Source: Methanosarcinaceae archaeon (GTDB lineage Archaea; Halobacteriota; Methanosarcinia; Methanosarcinales; Methanosarcinaceae). Taken from it: a stretch of DNA of 6,592 bases. The stretch spans positions 1 to 6,592 of the forward strand of contig JAFGOO010000180.1 of assembly GCA_016926455.1 (NCBI GenBank). Reading direction: 5' to 3'. Below the pieces are notes generated by a model. That model worked only from the letters and a program-made list of their open reading frames with translations. It was not told where the DNA came from and ran no database searches. A program made the position numbers and the translations under genes. Below, one piece after another: positions 1 through 6,283 of the stretch. The stretch's first letter is position 1. Every line of letters begins with the position of its first letter.

Positions 1-227
1 AAAAATGACATATGGCGGCGTTCTTACCGCATATAAAGCTATCGAAGGATAGCGTTTATAATGAACTGAAAATTAGCGAACTACTGAATTTGATTGCCAT
101 ACCACTGGCTGCGGGCATACTCTACAGCAAAGGAATTCTGCTGTCTCTCGCAGTTGGGGCACTGCTGATGTCCCTGAGCACAGTTATTGTTGCTGCAAAT
201 GCTAATTTCCTTTCGATTAAATCCTGA
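1..227 (+). pseudogene. 3' end of a heavy-metal (copper-type) P1B ATPase, probably frameshifted
   Basis: The last ~45 residues match the C-terminal end of copper/heavy-metal P-type ATPases, which pump metal ions across the membrane using ATP. The segment NLIAIPLAAGILY begins one membrane helix, and MSLSTVIVAANA lies in the last helix with its metal-site Met/Ser pattern. Upstream the family pattern is spread over three frames. Bases 1-9 read K-N-D as in the family's VKND segment, the next frame gives GGVLTA, and the third gives IKLSKDSVYN. The stretch that normally reads like QNLxWATGYN is shortened to ELKISELLN, so the conserved Tyr before Asn is missing. Several small indels therefore seem to have hit the gene, although the 5' part lies outside the window and sequencing error cannot be excluded. 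The open frame from the ATG at 12 is not a credible independent gene. Family assignment is fairly sure; pseudogene status is inferred. Confidence 0.62.
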
Positions 228-275
228 ACTTCATCATACAAAAATTTCAAATAAAATAACCATACTTATTATATT

Positions 276-1880
276 ATGATTGTTATTGCCGATATCCTTG
301 ATGGTGCCCTTATTATCGGTTTTACATCTGCATTCCTTTTTTTGGACATATTCCTGAAAAACCACCTCCGACTCGAAATATCCCACATTGGTTCAGATAT
401 TGCACTGTGTGCCCTTGTCACCCAGCTATCAGTAATGGTGTACCTGATAACCAGTGAAAATATTGAGAATGTTAACTTTATTGAGATTAACGTTCTAATA
501 AGCTTTATACTTACTATTTTATGGGTGATTAGCCTATGGTTACCAACAACGAACAGACCAAAAGCCGTGGAAATATCATATTTAACAGGCACATATGCAC
601 TTGCTTTTTCCACCATGCACTTGCTTGGAATCCATAACCTAGGATTTATGACCATAATCCAGCTCTGTGCACTGGGAGTTGGTGCTATCGGTTATCTATT
701 AGCCGACTTCCTACGAAAAGAAATAATCACACAGCGTTTTGAAGACCATTTAAAAGAAACCACTGCCTACGACCTCATAGAAGCCTGCCGCAAATATGCA
801 TCCGGACTTTCTACTTCAGACCCCTTGCAACCGGTTGTAGACCTAATCAGAAGTGCAATCAGAAACCATAATTCTAAAACCACAACACTTGGAATACATG
901 CCCTCACAGACCTTGGAATAAAGCATATCTCAAAATCCAAAGCTTCACCTCCTGTGATAAAGCACCTGAACTCCCACCTATATCAAATAGGTATGCTTGC
1001 TGAAATGGAAAATGATAGAACGACTATCCTCGGAGTGATCGATGCCATTGGAAAGATAGGTGAGATGTCTTCAAAGTACGGCGATGAAATCTCTACAGTA
1101 GGAAGCCTTGGTACCATGGACTCCATGTTCAGAATGCTGAAAGAAGGTATGAAGGATGAGGATATAACATGCTGCCTGGTTGACGGTATCGGCAGGATCG
1201 CAGTGAGTTCTGCAGACTCAAGGCAGTTAAATGCATTGGAAAAAGCAATCTATCTACTCAGAGAAATTGGTATTAATGCAATCCCAAAGCACCATCACAT
1301 AACGGTAGGGAAAGTAGGGGATATGCTACTGGGGACTTCAAAAACATGTGAAAATACACTTCCTTCTGTGGATAAACAGATAGTTCTAGCACTTCGGGAT
1401 ATGGGAATCAAGGCATCACAAGAGCGGGGAAATGGAGAAAAACCTCAGTCAATCTGGCAAATCATAACATCCCTAAGAAAACTGGGAGACCTCCTCAAAG
1501 AAAAATCCCTTAATGAAGTTATCTGGGCACTTCGGGACATAGGAGTTGTAGCGGCACGGAGCCATTATGATAACGACGTCGGTAGGATTATAGATAGTCT
1601 TGAGAATTTAGGTGAGTTTACATCAGAGAAAAGGTTTCATGGGTCTGCCTCCCAATCGGTAGCTGCAATTTTACAGATAAGTGAAGTATTGATTAAAGAA
1701 AAACTCAAAGTGTCAACCGGTCTGGCTGCTACTGCCCTTGCCAGACTTTCAAGGATCGATGAATTAACCGTTGAAGTCAATGATGCAGTGTTTGATCTCG
1801 GCAAGTATAGGGACCTAGAACGAGAAATGTATAGTTTTTTTGAAGAAACTTACCGAAAAGTTGCAACAAAACTTAGTTGA
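276..1880 (+). CDS. Hypothetical membrane protein with C-terminal helical repeats (534 aa)
   Basis: I do not recognise this protein. Residues ~3-27, 38-59, 70-90, 101-118 and 122-145 are hydrophobic and look like five membrane helices. The remaining ~385 residues are soluble and rich in amphipathic helices. They contain a degenerate recurring motif of the form A-L-x-D-[ILM]-G-[IV]: ALTDLGIKHI (~209), VIDAIGKIGE (~254), LVDGIGRIAV (~301), ALRDMGIKAS (~372), SLRKLGDLL (~399), ALRDIGVVAA (~418) and SLENLGEFT (~441). This suggests a HEAT/ARM-like solenoid, probably cytoplasmic, for protein contacts. The region ~166-215 faintly resembles the C-terminal part of DUF2254-type membrane proteins; that is a recollection, not a search result. 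The ATG at 276 is the first start in frame and has no Shine-Dalgarno sequence, with an AT-rich stretch just upstream, so a leaderless transcript is possible. The gene starts 48 bases after the ATPase stop and ends 88 bases before ftr. Confidence 0.8.
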   Translation: MIVIADILDGALIIGFTSAFLFLDIFLKNHLRLEISHIGSDIALCALVTQLSVMVYLITSENIENVNFIEINVLISFILTILWVISLWLPTTNRPKAVEISYLTGTYALAFSTMHLLGIHNLGFMTIIQLCALGVGAIGYLLADFLRKEIITQRFEDHLKETTAYDLIEACRKYASGLSTSDPLQPVVDLIRSAIRNHNSKTTTLGIHALTDLGIKHISKSKASPPVIKHLNSHLYQIGMLAEMENDRTTILGVIDAIGKIGEMSSKYGDEISTVGSLGTMDSMFRMLKEGMKDEDITCCLVDGIGRIAVSSADSRQLNALEKAIYLLREIGINAIPKHHHITVGKVGDMLLGTSKTCENTLPSVDKQIVLALRDMGIKASQERGNGEKPQSIWQIITSLRKLGDLLKEKSLNEVIWALRDIGVVAARSHYDNDVGRIIDSLENLGEFTSEKRFHGSASQSVAAILQISEVLIKEKLKVSTGLAATALARLSRIDELTVEVNDAVFDLGKYRDLEREMYSFFEETYRKVATKLS

Positions 1881-1896
1881 GCGTTGGGTGTATTTC

Positions 1897-1912
1897 GAAG
1901 AGTATATGTATT
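1897..1912 (+). promoter_or_regulatory. Probable TATA-box region for ftr
   Basis: The sequence gagtatatgta (1900-1910) resembles an archaeal TATA box and is preceded by a purine-rich cgaag that could serve as a BRE. It lies in the 88-base gap between the upstream stop codon (1880) and the ftr ATG (1969). A start site ~25 bases downstream would leave a leader of about 40 bases. This is a pattern match only; the start site has not been mapped. Confidence 0.35.
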
Positions 1913-1968
1913 GTAATCGTATTTTACTTAATGTTATATCTACCAAAATGGAAAACAAAGGGATTTTT

Positions 1969-2862
1969 ATGGAGATCAAAGGAGTAGAAATTGAAGATAC
2001 ATTTGCAGAGGCCTTTCCAATCAAAGTGGCAAGGGTACTGATAACTGCCGCAAACAAACACTGGGCAGAAGTGGCTGCACTGGAAGCGACCGGATTTGGA
2101 ACATCGGTGATTATGTGCCCTGCGGAAGCTGGAATTGAGAAGTTTGTAACCGGCAAGGATACACCGGACGGCAGACCAGGAGTCTACATCCAGATATGCA
2201 CGTTTGGCTACAAGGCAATGGAAGAGCAATTACTTGAACGCATAGGACAATGCGTCTTGACAGCCCCGACAACCGCCGTGTTTAATGGACTTCCAGATGC
2301 TGAAAAGCAGTTCGACACCGGATTTAAGCTAAAGTTCTTTGCAGACGGCACTGAATCCGAAACAGAAGTTTCAGGACGCAAGGCATACAAGATTCCAATG
2401 ATGGAAGGTGATTTCATTGTGGAGCACTCCATAGGTGCAGTGGAAGGTGTAGCTGGCGGAAACTTCTTTATCTTTGCAGACTGCCAGATGACAGGTCTTA
2501 CAGCTGCAGAAAATGCAGTAGCTGCAATCCAAGAACTTGAAGGTTCAATCACACCATTCCCTGGTGGAATCGTTGCGAGCGGGTCAAAACCAGGAGCAAA
2601 CAAGTACAAGTTTTTAAAAGCAACTGCCAACGAGAAATTCTGCCCATCCATCAAGGACAAAATAGAAGGTACCGAAATACCAGATGATGTCAATGTCGTA
2701 TACGAACTTGTGATCAACGGAACAAGCGTTGAAGCTGTTGGAAATGCAATTGCAGCAGGTATCAAGGCTGCTGTGGCCACTCAAGGTGTTAAGAAGATCA
2801 CTGCCGGGAACTACGGTGGAAACCTCGGACCACACAAATTCAACCTACACGACCTTCTCTAA
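1969..2862 (+). CDS. ftr: Formylmethanofuran--tetrahydromethanopterin N-formyltransferase
   Basis: Ftr moves the formyl group between methanofuran and tetrahydromethanopterin (tetrahydrosarcinapterin in Methanosarcinales) in the cytoplasm. It is the second step of CO2 reduction to methane and runs in reverse when methyl groups are oxidised. The product is recognised over its full length: N-terminus MEIKGVEIEDTFAEAFPIK, the ITAANKHWAEVAALEATGFGTSVIMCPAEAG-type region at ~26-55, the TPDGRPG segment (~65-71), the GRKAYKIPMMEGDF region (~137-149), SITPFPGGIVASGSKPGANK (~193-212) and the C-terminal NYGGNLGPHKFNLHDLL-type end. At 297 residues it has the length usual for the family. The frame stays open upstream, with ATGs at 1840 and 1948, but family homology begins at the ATG at 1969, and a weak aaaggg lies just upstream of it. 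The gene seems to be transcribed alone, with a TATA-like box near 1900 and a hairpin/T-run at its stop codon. Confidence 0.97.
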   Translation: MEIKGVEIEDTFAEAFPIKVARVLITAANKHWAEVAALEATGFGTSVIMCPAEAGIEKFVTGKDTPDGRPGVYIQICTFGYKAMEEQLLERIGQCVLTAPTTAVFNGLPDAEKQFDTGFKLKFFADGTESETEVSGRKAYKIPMMEGDFIVEHSIGAVEGVAGGNFFIFADCQMTGLTAAENAVAAIQELEGSITPFPGGIVASGSKPGANKYKFLKATANEKFCPSIKDKIEGTEIPDDVNVVYELVINGTSVEAVGNAIAAGIKAAVATQGVKKITAGNYGGNLGPHKFNLHDLL

Positions 2863-2880
2863 GGTCGTTTTTTTTCTTTT
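2849..2880 (+). terminator. Hairpin plus T-run terminator overlapping the ftr stop codon
   Basis: ACGACCTT (2849-2856) and AAGGTCGT (2861-2868) form a perfect 8-bp stem with a CTCT loop, followed at once by eight T's (2868-2875) and then ctttt. The loop carries the T of the TAA stop and the 3' arm begins with its last two bases, so the final His-Asp-Leu-Leu codons form the 5' arm. T-rich runs terminate archaeal RNA polymerase; the stem may add RNA 3'-end stability. Confidence 0.7.
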
Positions 2881-2897
2881 TGCTACTCTTTTTGCCT

Positions 2898-3348
2898 TCA
2901 ACAACTCATTGAAAAAATCACAATGATGTTTGATTTTATATGTGAGTATGATTTATTTTTCTGATCATCGATGTATTTTTTTACTGTTTCTTCGGAAATA
3001 TGACCAACAGATTCACAATAATAACTCCGTGTCCATAATGTAGGAAGTTTAGTTCTCAATTATAAAAACTCTTGTCTTAACATCTTGAAGTGTATCACTT
3101 TAATTGTTGAACAATCCAATGAGGCATTATTGTTGGAGAACTTTTTACAAAAGATGTACCTGGTCTGGCATAATTTCCATTTTTTCAATGGTTACACCTA
3201 TCTCATCTGATTTTTCTAATAAAAGTTCCTTCAATCATGTTTCAATTTCGTTTTCTAAAACGTTTCTACGGTATTTAGAACACCATATTAAGTGAAAAAC
3301 AATATTATACACTGTTTTTTTGCTATGTTTCCATCGTTCTAATGTCAG
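2898..3348 (-). pseudogene. Decayed IS200/IS605-type Y1 transposase (tnpA)
   Basis: Read on the minus strand, this matches IS200/IS605 TnpA, the small single-strand DNA transposase with one catalytic tyrosine, over nearly its whole length. In order one sees LERWKHSKKTVYNIVFHLIW, then CSKYRRNVLENEIET, an in-frame TGA (plus-strand 3235-3237), LKELLLEKSDEIGVTIEKME, IMPDQVHL and a TAA (3145-3147). A shifted frame then gives FVKSSPTIMPHWIVQQLK, a stop where the family has Gly, and YTSR. After another shift come MLRQEFL, a stop, and LRTKLPTLWTRSYYCESVGH followed by ISEETVKKYIDDQKNK. The HUH motif (normally HVH/HLH) reads QVH, so the first metal-binding His is replaced. With at least three stops, two frameshifts and a damaged catalytic site, no active protein is possible. 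The 5' limit (a CTG at 3348) and the 3' limit are approximate. Confidence 0.85.
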
Positions 3349-3404
3349 AATGTATTATATTTATGACATATATATAAGATATATGTTAACTAAAAGGCGG
3401 TTTA

Positions 3405-3453
3405 TGATTCATCCCATGTCTAAAGAAGATGGGTTTTCTCTGCCCTTACACCC
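3405..3453 (-). mobile_element. Imperfect hairpin end of an IS200/IS605-type element
   Basis: CCCATgTCT, a two-base AA loop and AGAagATGGG (3413-3433) form an imperfect stem flanked on the plus strand by gattcat and ttttctctgccc. Such a CCC...GGG foldback beside a T-rich run is typical of the subterminal hairpins bound by IS200/IS605 TnpA. On the minus strand it reads AAAACCC...ATGGG about 64 bases before the broken tnpA, the expected place for the left-end hairpin. One changed and one inserted base in an otherwise 9-bp stem indicate decay. It could instead be the right end of a lost tnpB. Confidence 0.5.
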
Positions 3454-3460
3454 TATTAGT

Positions 3461-3614
3461 CATAAATCTCATGAACTGAAAAAGGAGTTTAGTCAATCGA
3501 GATTTAGACTACCGACTTTTTGGACATGTTGAAAATTCAGATTTCAATGCAGCGTTTAATATTGCAAAGACTCAATGTAAAGTAGCCCTAGTGAAAACGC
3601 CACTAATTTTATAA
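3461..3614 (+). pseudogene. Scrambled remnants: tnpA fragment joined to tnpB C-terminal fragment
   Basis: Two transposon-related reading frames lie here on the plus strand. One (3461-3529) reads KSHELKKEFSQSRFRLPTFW, like the TnpA segment that normally runs LRKEFPxLxxRLPTLWT. The other, ending at the TAA of 3612-3614, reads FGHVENSDFNAAFNIAKTQ (from 3519), like the end of IS605/IS1341-type TnpB, the RNA-guided nuclease ancestral to Cas12, whose last zinc-finger Cys normally sits in CGHVxNADxNAAFNIA. Here that Cys is Phe. The two frames overlap at about 3501-3529, so one match may be partly fortuitous. The rest of tnpB is absent. The remnant ends just 27 bases before the stop codon of the TraB-family gene on the other strand. 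The TnpB match is the firmer of the two. Confidence 0.6.
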
Positions 3615-3641
3615 CACCACAGCCTTTACTGAGGGAGTATT

Positions 3642-5003
3642 TCAGAACCCGAGAGTACTGAATCCTGCACTGATCACATCCCTTGGGTCAATGCCTGCTA
3701 TCTGCATCATCACATAAACCCCGAGGAAAGTGCCAATCATACTGCCAATATTTGCAAGAGCCGCAACCAGTATAACCCTGAAAAGCTTGTTTTCAAGCAT
3801 ATTTTCTGTGGTCTCGACCTCTATCAGCTTTTTGAAATCATCCGTTGAGGGATTCCTCTGCTTTGCCTCCACCAGACCCGCAAACCAGCCAGCTGCCATC
3901 ATGGGGTTAAGGGACGTGAGCCATGCCACCAGGAAAGCAGTGATGACCGAGTATGGGTGCCCCCGTGCAATTATTGCACCGGCTGCACTTAAGACTCCGT
4001 TGATGATAAACCACCATCCGAATGCCAGTAGCAGAAGTTCCATGGGAGTACCGGAAAGTACCAACAGTGCAAACGTTGCAATAGCAATCCCCACAATCAT
4101 AACCCCGATAAGTTTCATTATGCTGAACCGTTTCTTTGGAACATCCATGAGCGTTCCAAGCGGGGGGATGGTTTCAGGGTGCTTCAGGTAATTCTCAATT
4201 CCAGACATGTGACCTGCCCCTACAACTGCCACTATCTTTTTGCCTCTCCCCGACGCAGTCCTGACAAGGTTGCCTGCTATATAGGCATCCCGCTCGTCGA
4301 TCAAAACACTTGCTGCTGTGGGTGCAATGCTCCGGAGTTCCTCGGTGAGCATGGTCACTACATCCTGATCTGTAATATTATCGATGTTAATGTCTTTTCC
4401 ATCACCAATCCCAAGCGCTGCACCGATGAGAGCACCGACAATACGTATCTTTTCGATGAAACCCATCTTGTTCCAGAAACGTTGGAGTGTTACCTGAATA
4501 TCGCGGTCTATTAAAGCTACTTTTGCACCGCTAGCTTCGGCTGCATCAATGGCATTAATCATTTCGGCACCAGGCTGAACCCCCATCTCATCACCGATCT
4601 TTTTCTGGATATATGCAAGCAACCAGTGCACCATAAAAAAATAGACCTTACCTTCTCTCAGGAGTTCTTTTATAGGGATTGACGATACCTGCGTTTTACC
4701 TTTGAGTGCATCATATCTACCCTTGCACAGCTCAACTGCTACAATATCAGGCTGCTCACGCTCGATGGTCTCAATGACTTTCCTGACACTTTTTTCAGAA
4801 ACGTGGGCAGTTCCAACAAGAATTATTTGTGAAGGCGAATTTGGAAGCACACTCAAATAGGTCTGTGAAATAGTTTGTGGCAATAGTATGTGTCCAAGCT
4901 CATTAGTTGATTCATCTGCGGAAAAATAATACTTGGCTACTGTATTAAATTTATATTCAGCAACGTCTGTCTGTGAATCGTTAACTGAATCATAGATATC
5001 CAT
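3642..5003 (-). CDS. TraB/PrgY-family (pheromone-shutdown-related) membrane protein
   Basis: This is a TraB-family protein. The family is named after enterococcal TraB/PrgY, which reduce pheromone activity, and is structurally related to Tiki and EreA/ChaN-type putative metalloproteases. Its archaeal role is unknown. From an ATG at 5003 (453 aa), the soluble part shows LVGTAHVSEKSV (first GxxH, ~64-67), VAVELCKGRYDAL (Glu and Arg, ~91-96), ALIDRDIQ (~163) and VVGAGHMSGIENYL (second GxxH, ~262-265). Four probable membrane helices follow at ~295-316, 321-345, 352-378 and 408-437, including the archaeal LTSLNPMMAAGW segment. About 55 residues at the N-terminus precede the conserved domain. Start choice: AGGCGAT six bases before the ATG at 5003 resembles a Shine-Dalgarno sequence. 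The ATG at 5009, or a GTG at 5030 that would overlap the preceding gene, are alternatives. It follows the M50 protease gene and is probably cotranscribed with it. Confidence 0.9.
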   Translation of the reverse strand: MDIYDSVNDSQTDVAEYKFNTVAKYYFSADESTNELGHILLPQTISQTYLSVLPNSPSQIILVGTAHVSEKSVRKVIETIEREQPDIVAVELCKGRYDALKGKTQVSSIPIKELLREGKVYFFMVHWLLAYIQKKIGDEMGVQPGAEMINAIDAAEASGAKVALIDRDIQVTLQRFWNKMGFIEKIRIVGALIGAALGIGDGKDINIDNITDQDVVTMLTEELRSIAPTAASVLIDERDAYIAGNLVRTASGRGKKIVAVVGAGHMSGIENYLKHPETIPPLGTLMDVPKKRFSIMKLIGVMIVGIAIATFALLVLSGTPMELLLLAFGWWFIINGVLSAAGAIIARGHPYSVITAFLVAWLTSLNPMMAAGWFAGLVEAKQRNPSTDDFKKLIEVETTENMLENKLFRVILVAALANIGSMIGTFLGVYVMMQIAGIDPRDVISAGFSTLGF

Positions 5004-5019
5004 TTTCATATCGCCTGCT

Positions 5020-6102
5020 CTACTGCTCACCCAAAAACATCAATGTACGCATCAAGTCCGTCCTGGACAGGATACCAACAACAGAACCTTTGTCAATAAC
5101 AAGTACTCTCCCAATTTTATTTGTTGTCATAAGCTTCAATGCATCTGAAGAATCTGCATCTGCGTTTATGGAGATTACGTCTGGAGTCATTAAATCTGAG
5201 ACCAGTATCTTTGAACGTTCCTCTGGAGGAACCTTATGTACATCCGTAAATGTGATAATCCCTTTTAAATCATTGCCTTCAATTACAGGGTAACCCATAT
5301 GTTTTTTTTCGAACATGAATAATGTAATCTCTTCAATTGTCCACGATGGTGGGACCGAAACAATCTCACGGGTCATAATATTTCTAACAGGCACTTTTTC
5401 CAGTGCAAAAGATATCTTGGTTGAGCGCTCTTCCTCAGAAGCACCTATATAAACAAAAAAAGCAATCATTAAAAGCCATACGTTGTACAAGAGTCCAAAC
5501 ATTCCCATGATAAACGCAAACAGCTTCCCCACGTAGGCAGCATGCTGGGTCGCTTCAACATATGACATTTTTTTTGCATACCATGCCCGAAGCACTCGCC
5601 CACCATCCATTGGAAAGGCAGGAAGCAGGTTGAACACAGCAAGAATGATATTGATGTAGCCAATAATCCAGATAATGCGCATGGGTGCTGTAGTGGAAAA
5701 TGATGGAAAGAGAGCAATGATTCCAAGGCAAATAGCTGCTATAGTAAAGCTGACAGTCGGCCCTGCGACCGCCATTTTTGCTTCCATTGAAGAATCCCTT
5801 GGCATTTCCTCCATGGATGCCACACCACCGAACAAAAGCAACGTGATACTTTCTATCTTAAAACCGTATTTTTTAGCAAGATATGAATGACCGAGCTCGT
5901 GAAGAAGGATACATGTGAAGAGCAGGATCGTGGTCACCAGTGACAAAAAATATTTTTCCATAATGGGAGTCGTATCACCGAATCCATAGGGTGCAGGATT
6001 GCTTGCAAAGATAAACGCAAATAGTGGCAGTACCAGCAAAAATGTTATGTGCAACTTAATAGGTATCCCCATTACTCGCGCAACTTGAAATGAAGTTTTC
6101 AT
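5020..6102 (-). CDS. Site-2 protease-type M50 zinc metalloprotease with two CBS domains
   Basis: This 360-residue protein is an intramembrane zinc protease of family M50 (the S2P/SpoIVFB type), which cleaves substrates within the membrane, often to release regulators. Residues ~14-32 and 51-75 are membrane helices; the second carries HELGH (68-72) with two zinc ligands and the catalytic Glu. A second motif, NLLPAFPMDGGR (158-169), supplies the third zinc ligand, Asp166. AGP at 113-115 and further hydrophobic segments near 115-133, 143-160 and 192-219 complete the core. Two CBS domains follow: ~240-290 (beginning VRNIMTREIVSV) and ~302-353 (beginning VSDLMTPDVISI, ending GILSRTDLM). CBS pairs usually bind adenine nucleotides, suggesting energy-state control; that is inferred. 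The layout matches archaeal S2P proteins such as that of Methanocaldococcus jannaschii. It starts with ATG at 6102 with only a weak aaaggc upstream. It is first in the unit with the TraB-family gene. Confidence 0.95.
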   Translation of the reverse strand: MKTSFQVARVMGIPIKLHITFLLVLPLFAFIFASNPAPYGFGDTTPIMEKYFLSLVTTILLFTCILLHELGHSYLAKKYGFKIESITLLLFGGVASMEEMPRDSSMEAKMAVAGPTVSFTIAAICLGIIALFPSFSTTAPMRIIWIIGYINIILAVFNLLPAFPMDGGRVLRAWYAKKMSYVEATQHAAYVGKLFAFIMGMFGLLYNVWLLMIAFFVYIGASEEERSTKISFALEKVPVRNIMTREIVSVPPSWTIEEITLFMFEKKHMGYPVIEGNDLKGIITFTDVHKVPPEERSKILVSDLMTPDVISINADADSSDALKLMTTNKIGRVLVIDKGSVVGILSRTDLMRTLMFLGEQ

Positions 6103-6121
6103 GCCTTTAATTGATTGTTAT

Positions 6122-6150
6122 CTTCATATTTAGTTTTATCTTAAAATTTG
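6122..6150 (-). promoter_or_regulatory. Possible promoter region of the M50/TraB unit
   Basis: Read on the minus strand, the AT-rich stretch before the protease gene contains CAAATTTTAAG (6140-6150) and CTAAATATG (6125-6133). Either could act as a TATA box, giving a leader of roughly 20 bases or a nearly leaderless transcript. No repressor-type operator is evident. This is a pattern match only. Confidence 0.3.
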
Positions 6151-6180
6151 AAAAAATGTTTTACTCGGTTTACGAATAGA

Positions 6181-6225
6181 GTAGCCATAAAGCCCACGAC
6201 TTACATCGTGGGCTTTATGGCGTAC
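6181..6225 (+). repeat. Perfect 16-bp hairpin, probable IS200/IS605 left-end structure
   Basis: GCCATAAAGCCCACGA (6184-6199) and its exact reverse complement (6206-6221) flank the six-base loop CTTACA. With a one-base bulge at 6222, GTA (6181-6183) and TAC (6223-6225) extend the stem to 19 bp. The AAAGCCC...GGGCTTT form is like the subterminal hairpins of IS200/IS605 elements, and a decayed tnpA begins ~63 bases downstream. TTTAC (6169-6173) lies ~18 bases before AAAGCCC and could be a TnpA cleavage/target sequence, as TTAC is for IS608. It might instead be a bidirectional RNA hairpin. Confidence 0.6.
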
Positions 6226-6283
6226 ACTAAATCAAGATACTGGATGTATTATATAGTTGGCAAGCACATATGGTTATCAATAG

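Larger units (their letters stand above)
2863..3641. other. Gene-free spacer filled with IS200/IS605 debris
   Basis: Between the ftr stop and the end of the TraB-family gene lie ~780 bases without an intact gene. In order they hold the ftr terminator T-run, the minus-strand tnpA pseudogene, a very AT-rich ~55-base stretch (3349-3404, with atgacatatatataagatat), an IS-end hairpin, and plus-strand tnpA/tnpB scraps. Most of a tnpB is missing. Short plus-strand open frames here are antisense shadows or chance products of the remnants. Confidence 0.7.

Noticed and set aside
269..655. Minus-strand open frame of 128 codons opposite the start of the hypothetical membrane protein
   Set aside because: It is antisense to a longer open frame with membrane-helix and repeat structure, and its translation resembles no family I know.
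1840..1968. N-terminal extension of ftr starting inside the preceding gene
   Set aside because: The extra 43 residues have no counterpart in the Ftr family, overlap the upstream coding end, and lie across the likely promoter.
2208..2780. Minus-strand open frame of 190 codons inside ftr
   Set aside because: It lies wholly antisense to a securely identified enzyme gene; its low-complexity Ala/Ser/Pro composition is what the reverse of ftr codons would give.
3104..3295. Short plus-strand open frame in the ftr-TraB spacer
   Set aside because: It is antisense to the minus-strand tnpA remnant, whose family match is clear.
2863..3641. A TnpB-guide (omega) RNA or CRISPR-like system in the IS debris
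   Set aside because: Only the last ~30 codons of a tnpB are visible, its zinc-finger Cys is lost, no repeat-spacer pattern exists, and a guide RNA cannot be outlined from the remnant alone.
3730..4191. Plus-strand open frame of 153 codons opposite the TraB-family gene
   Set aside because: It mirrors the membrane-helix codons of the TraB-family protein on the other strand, with no independent motifs or start signals.
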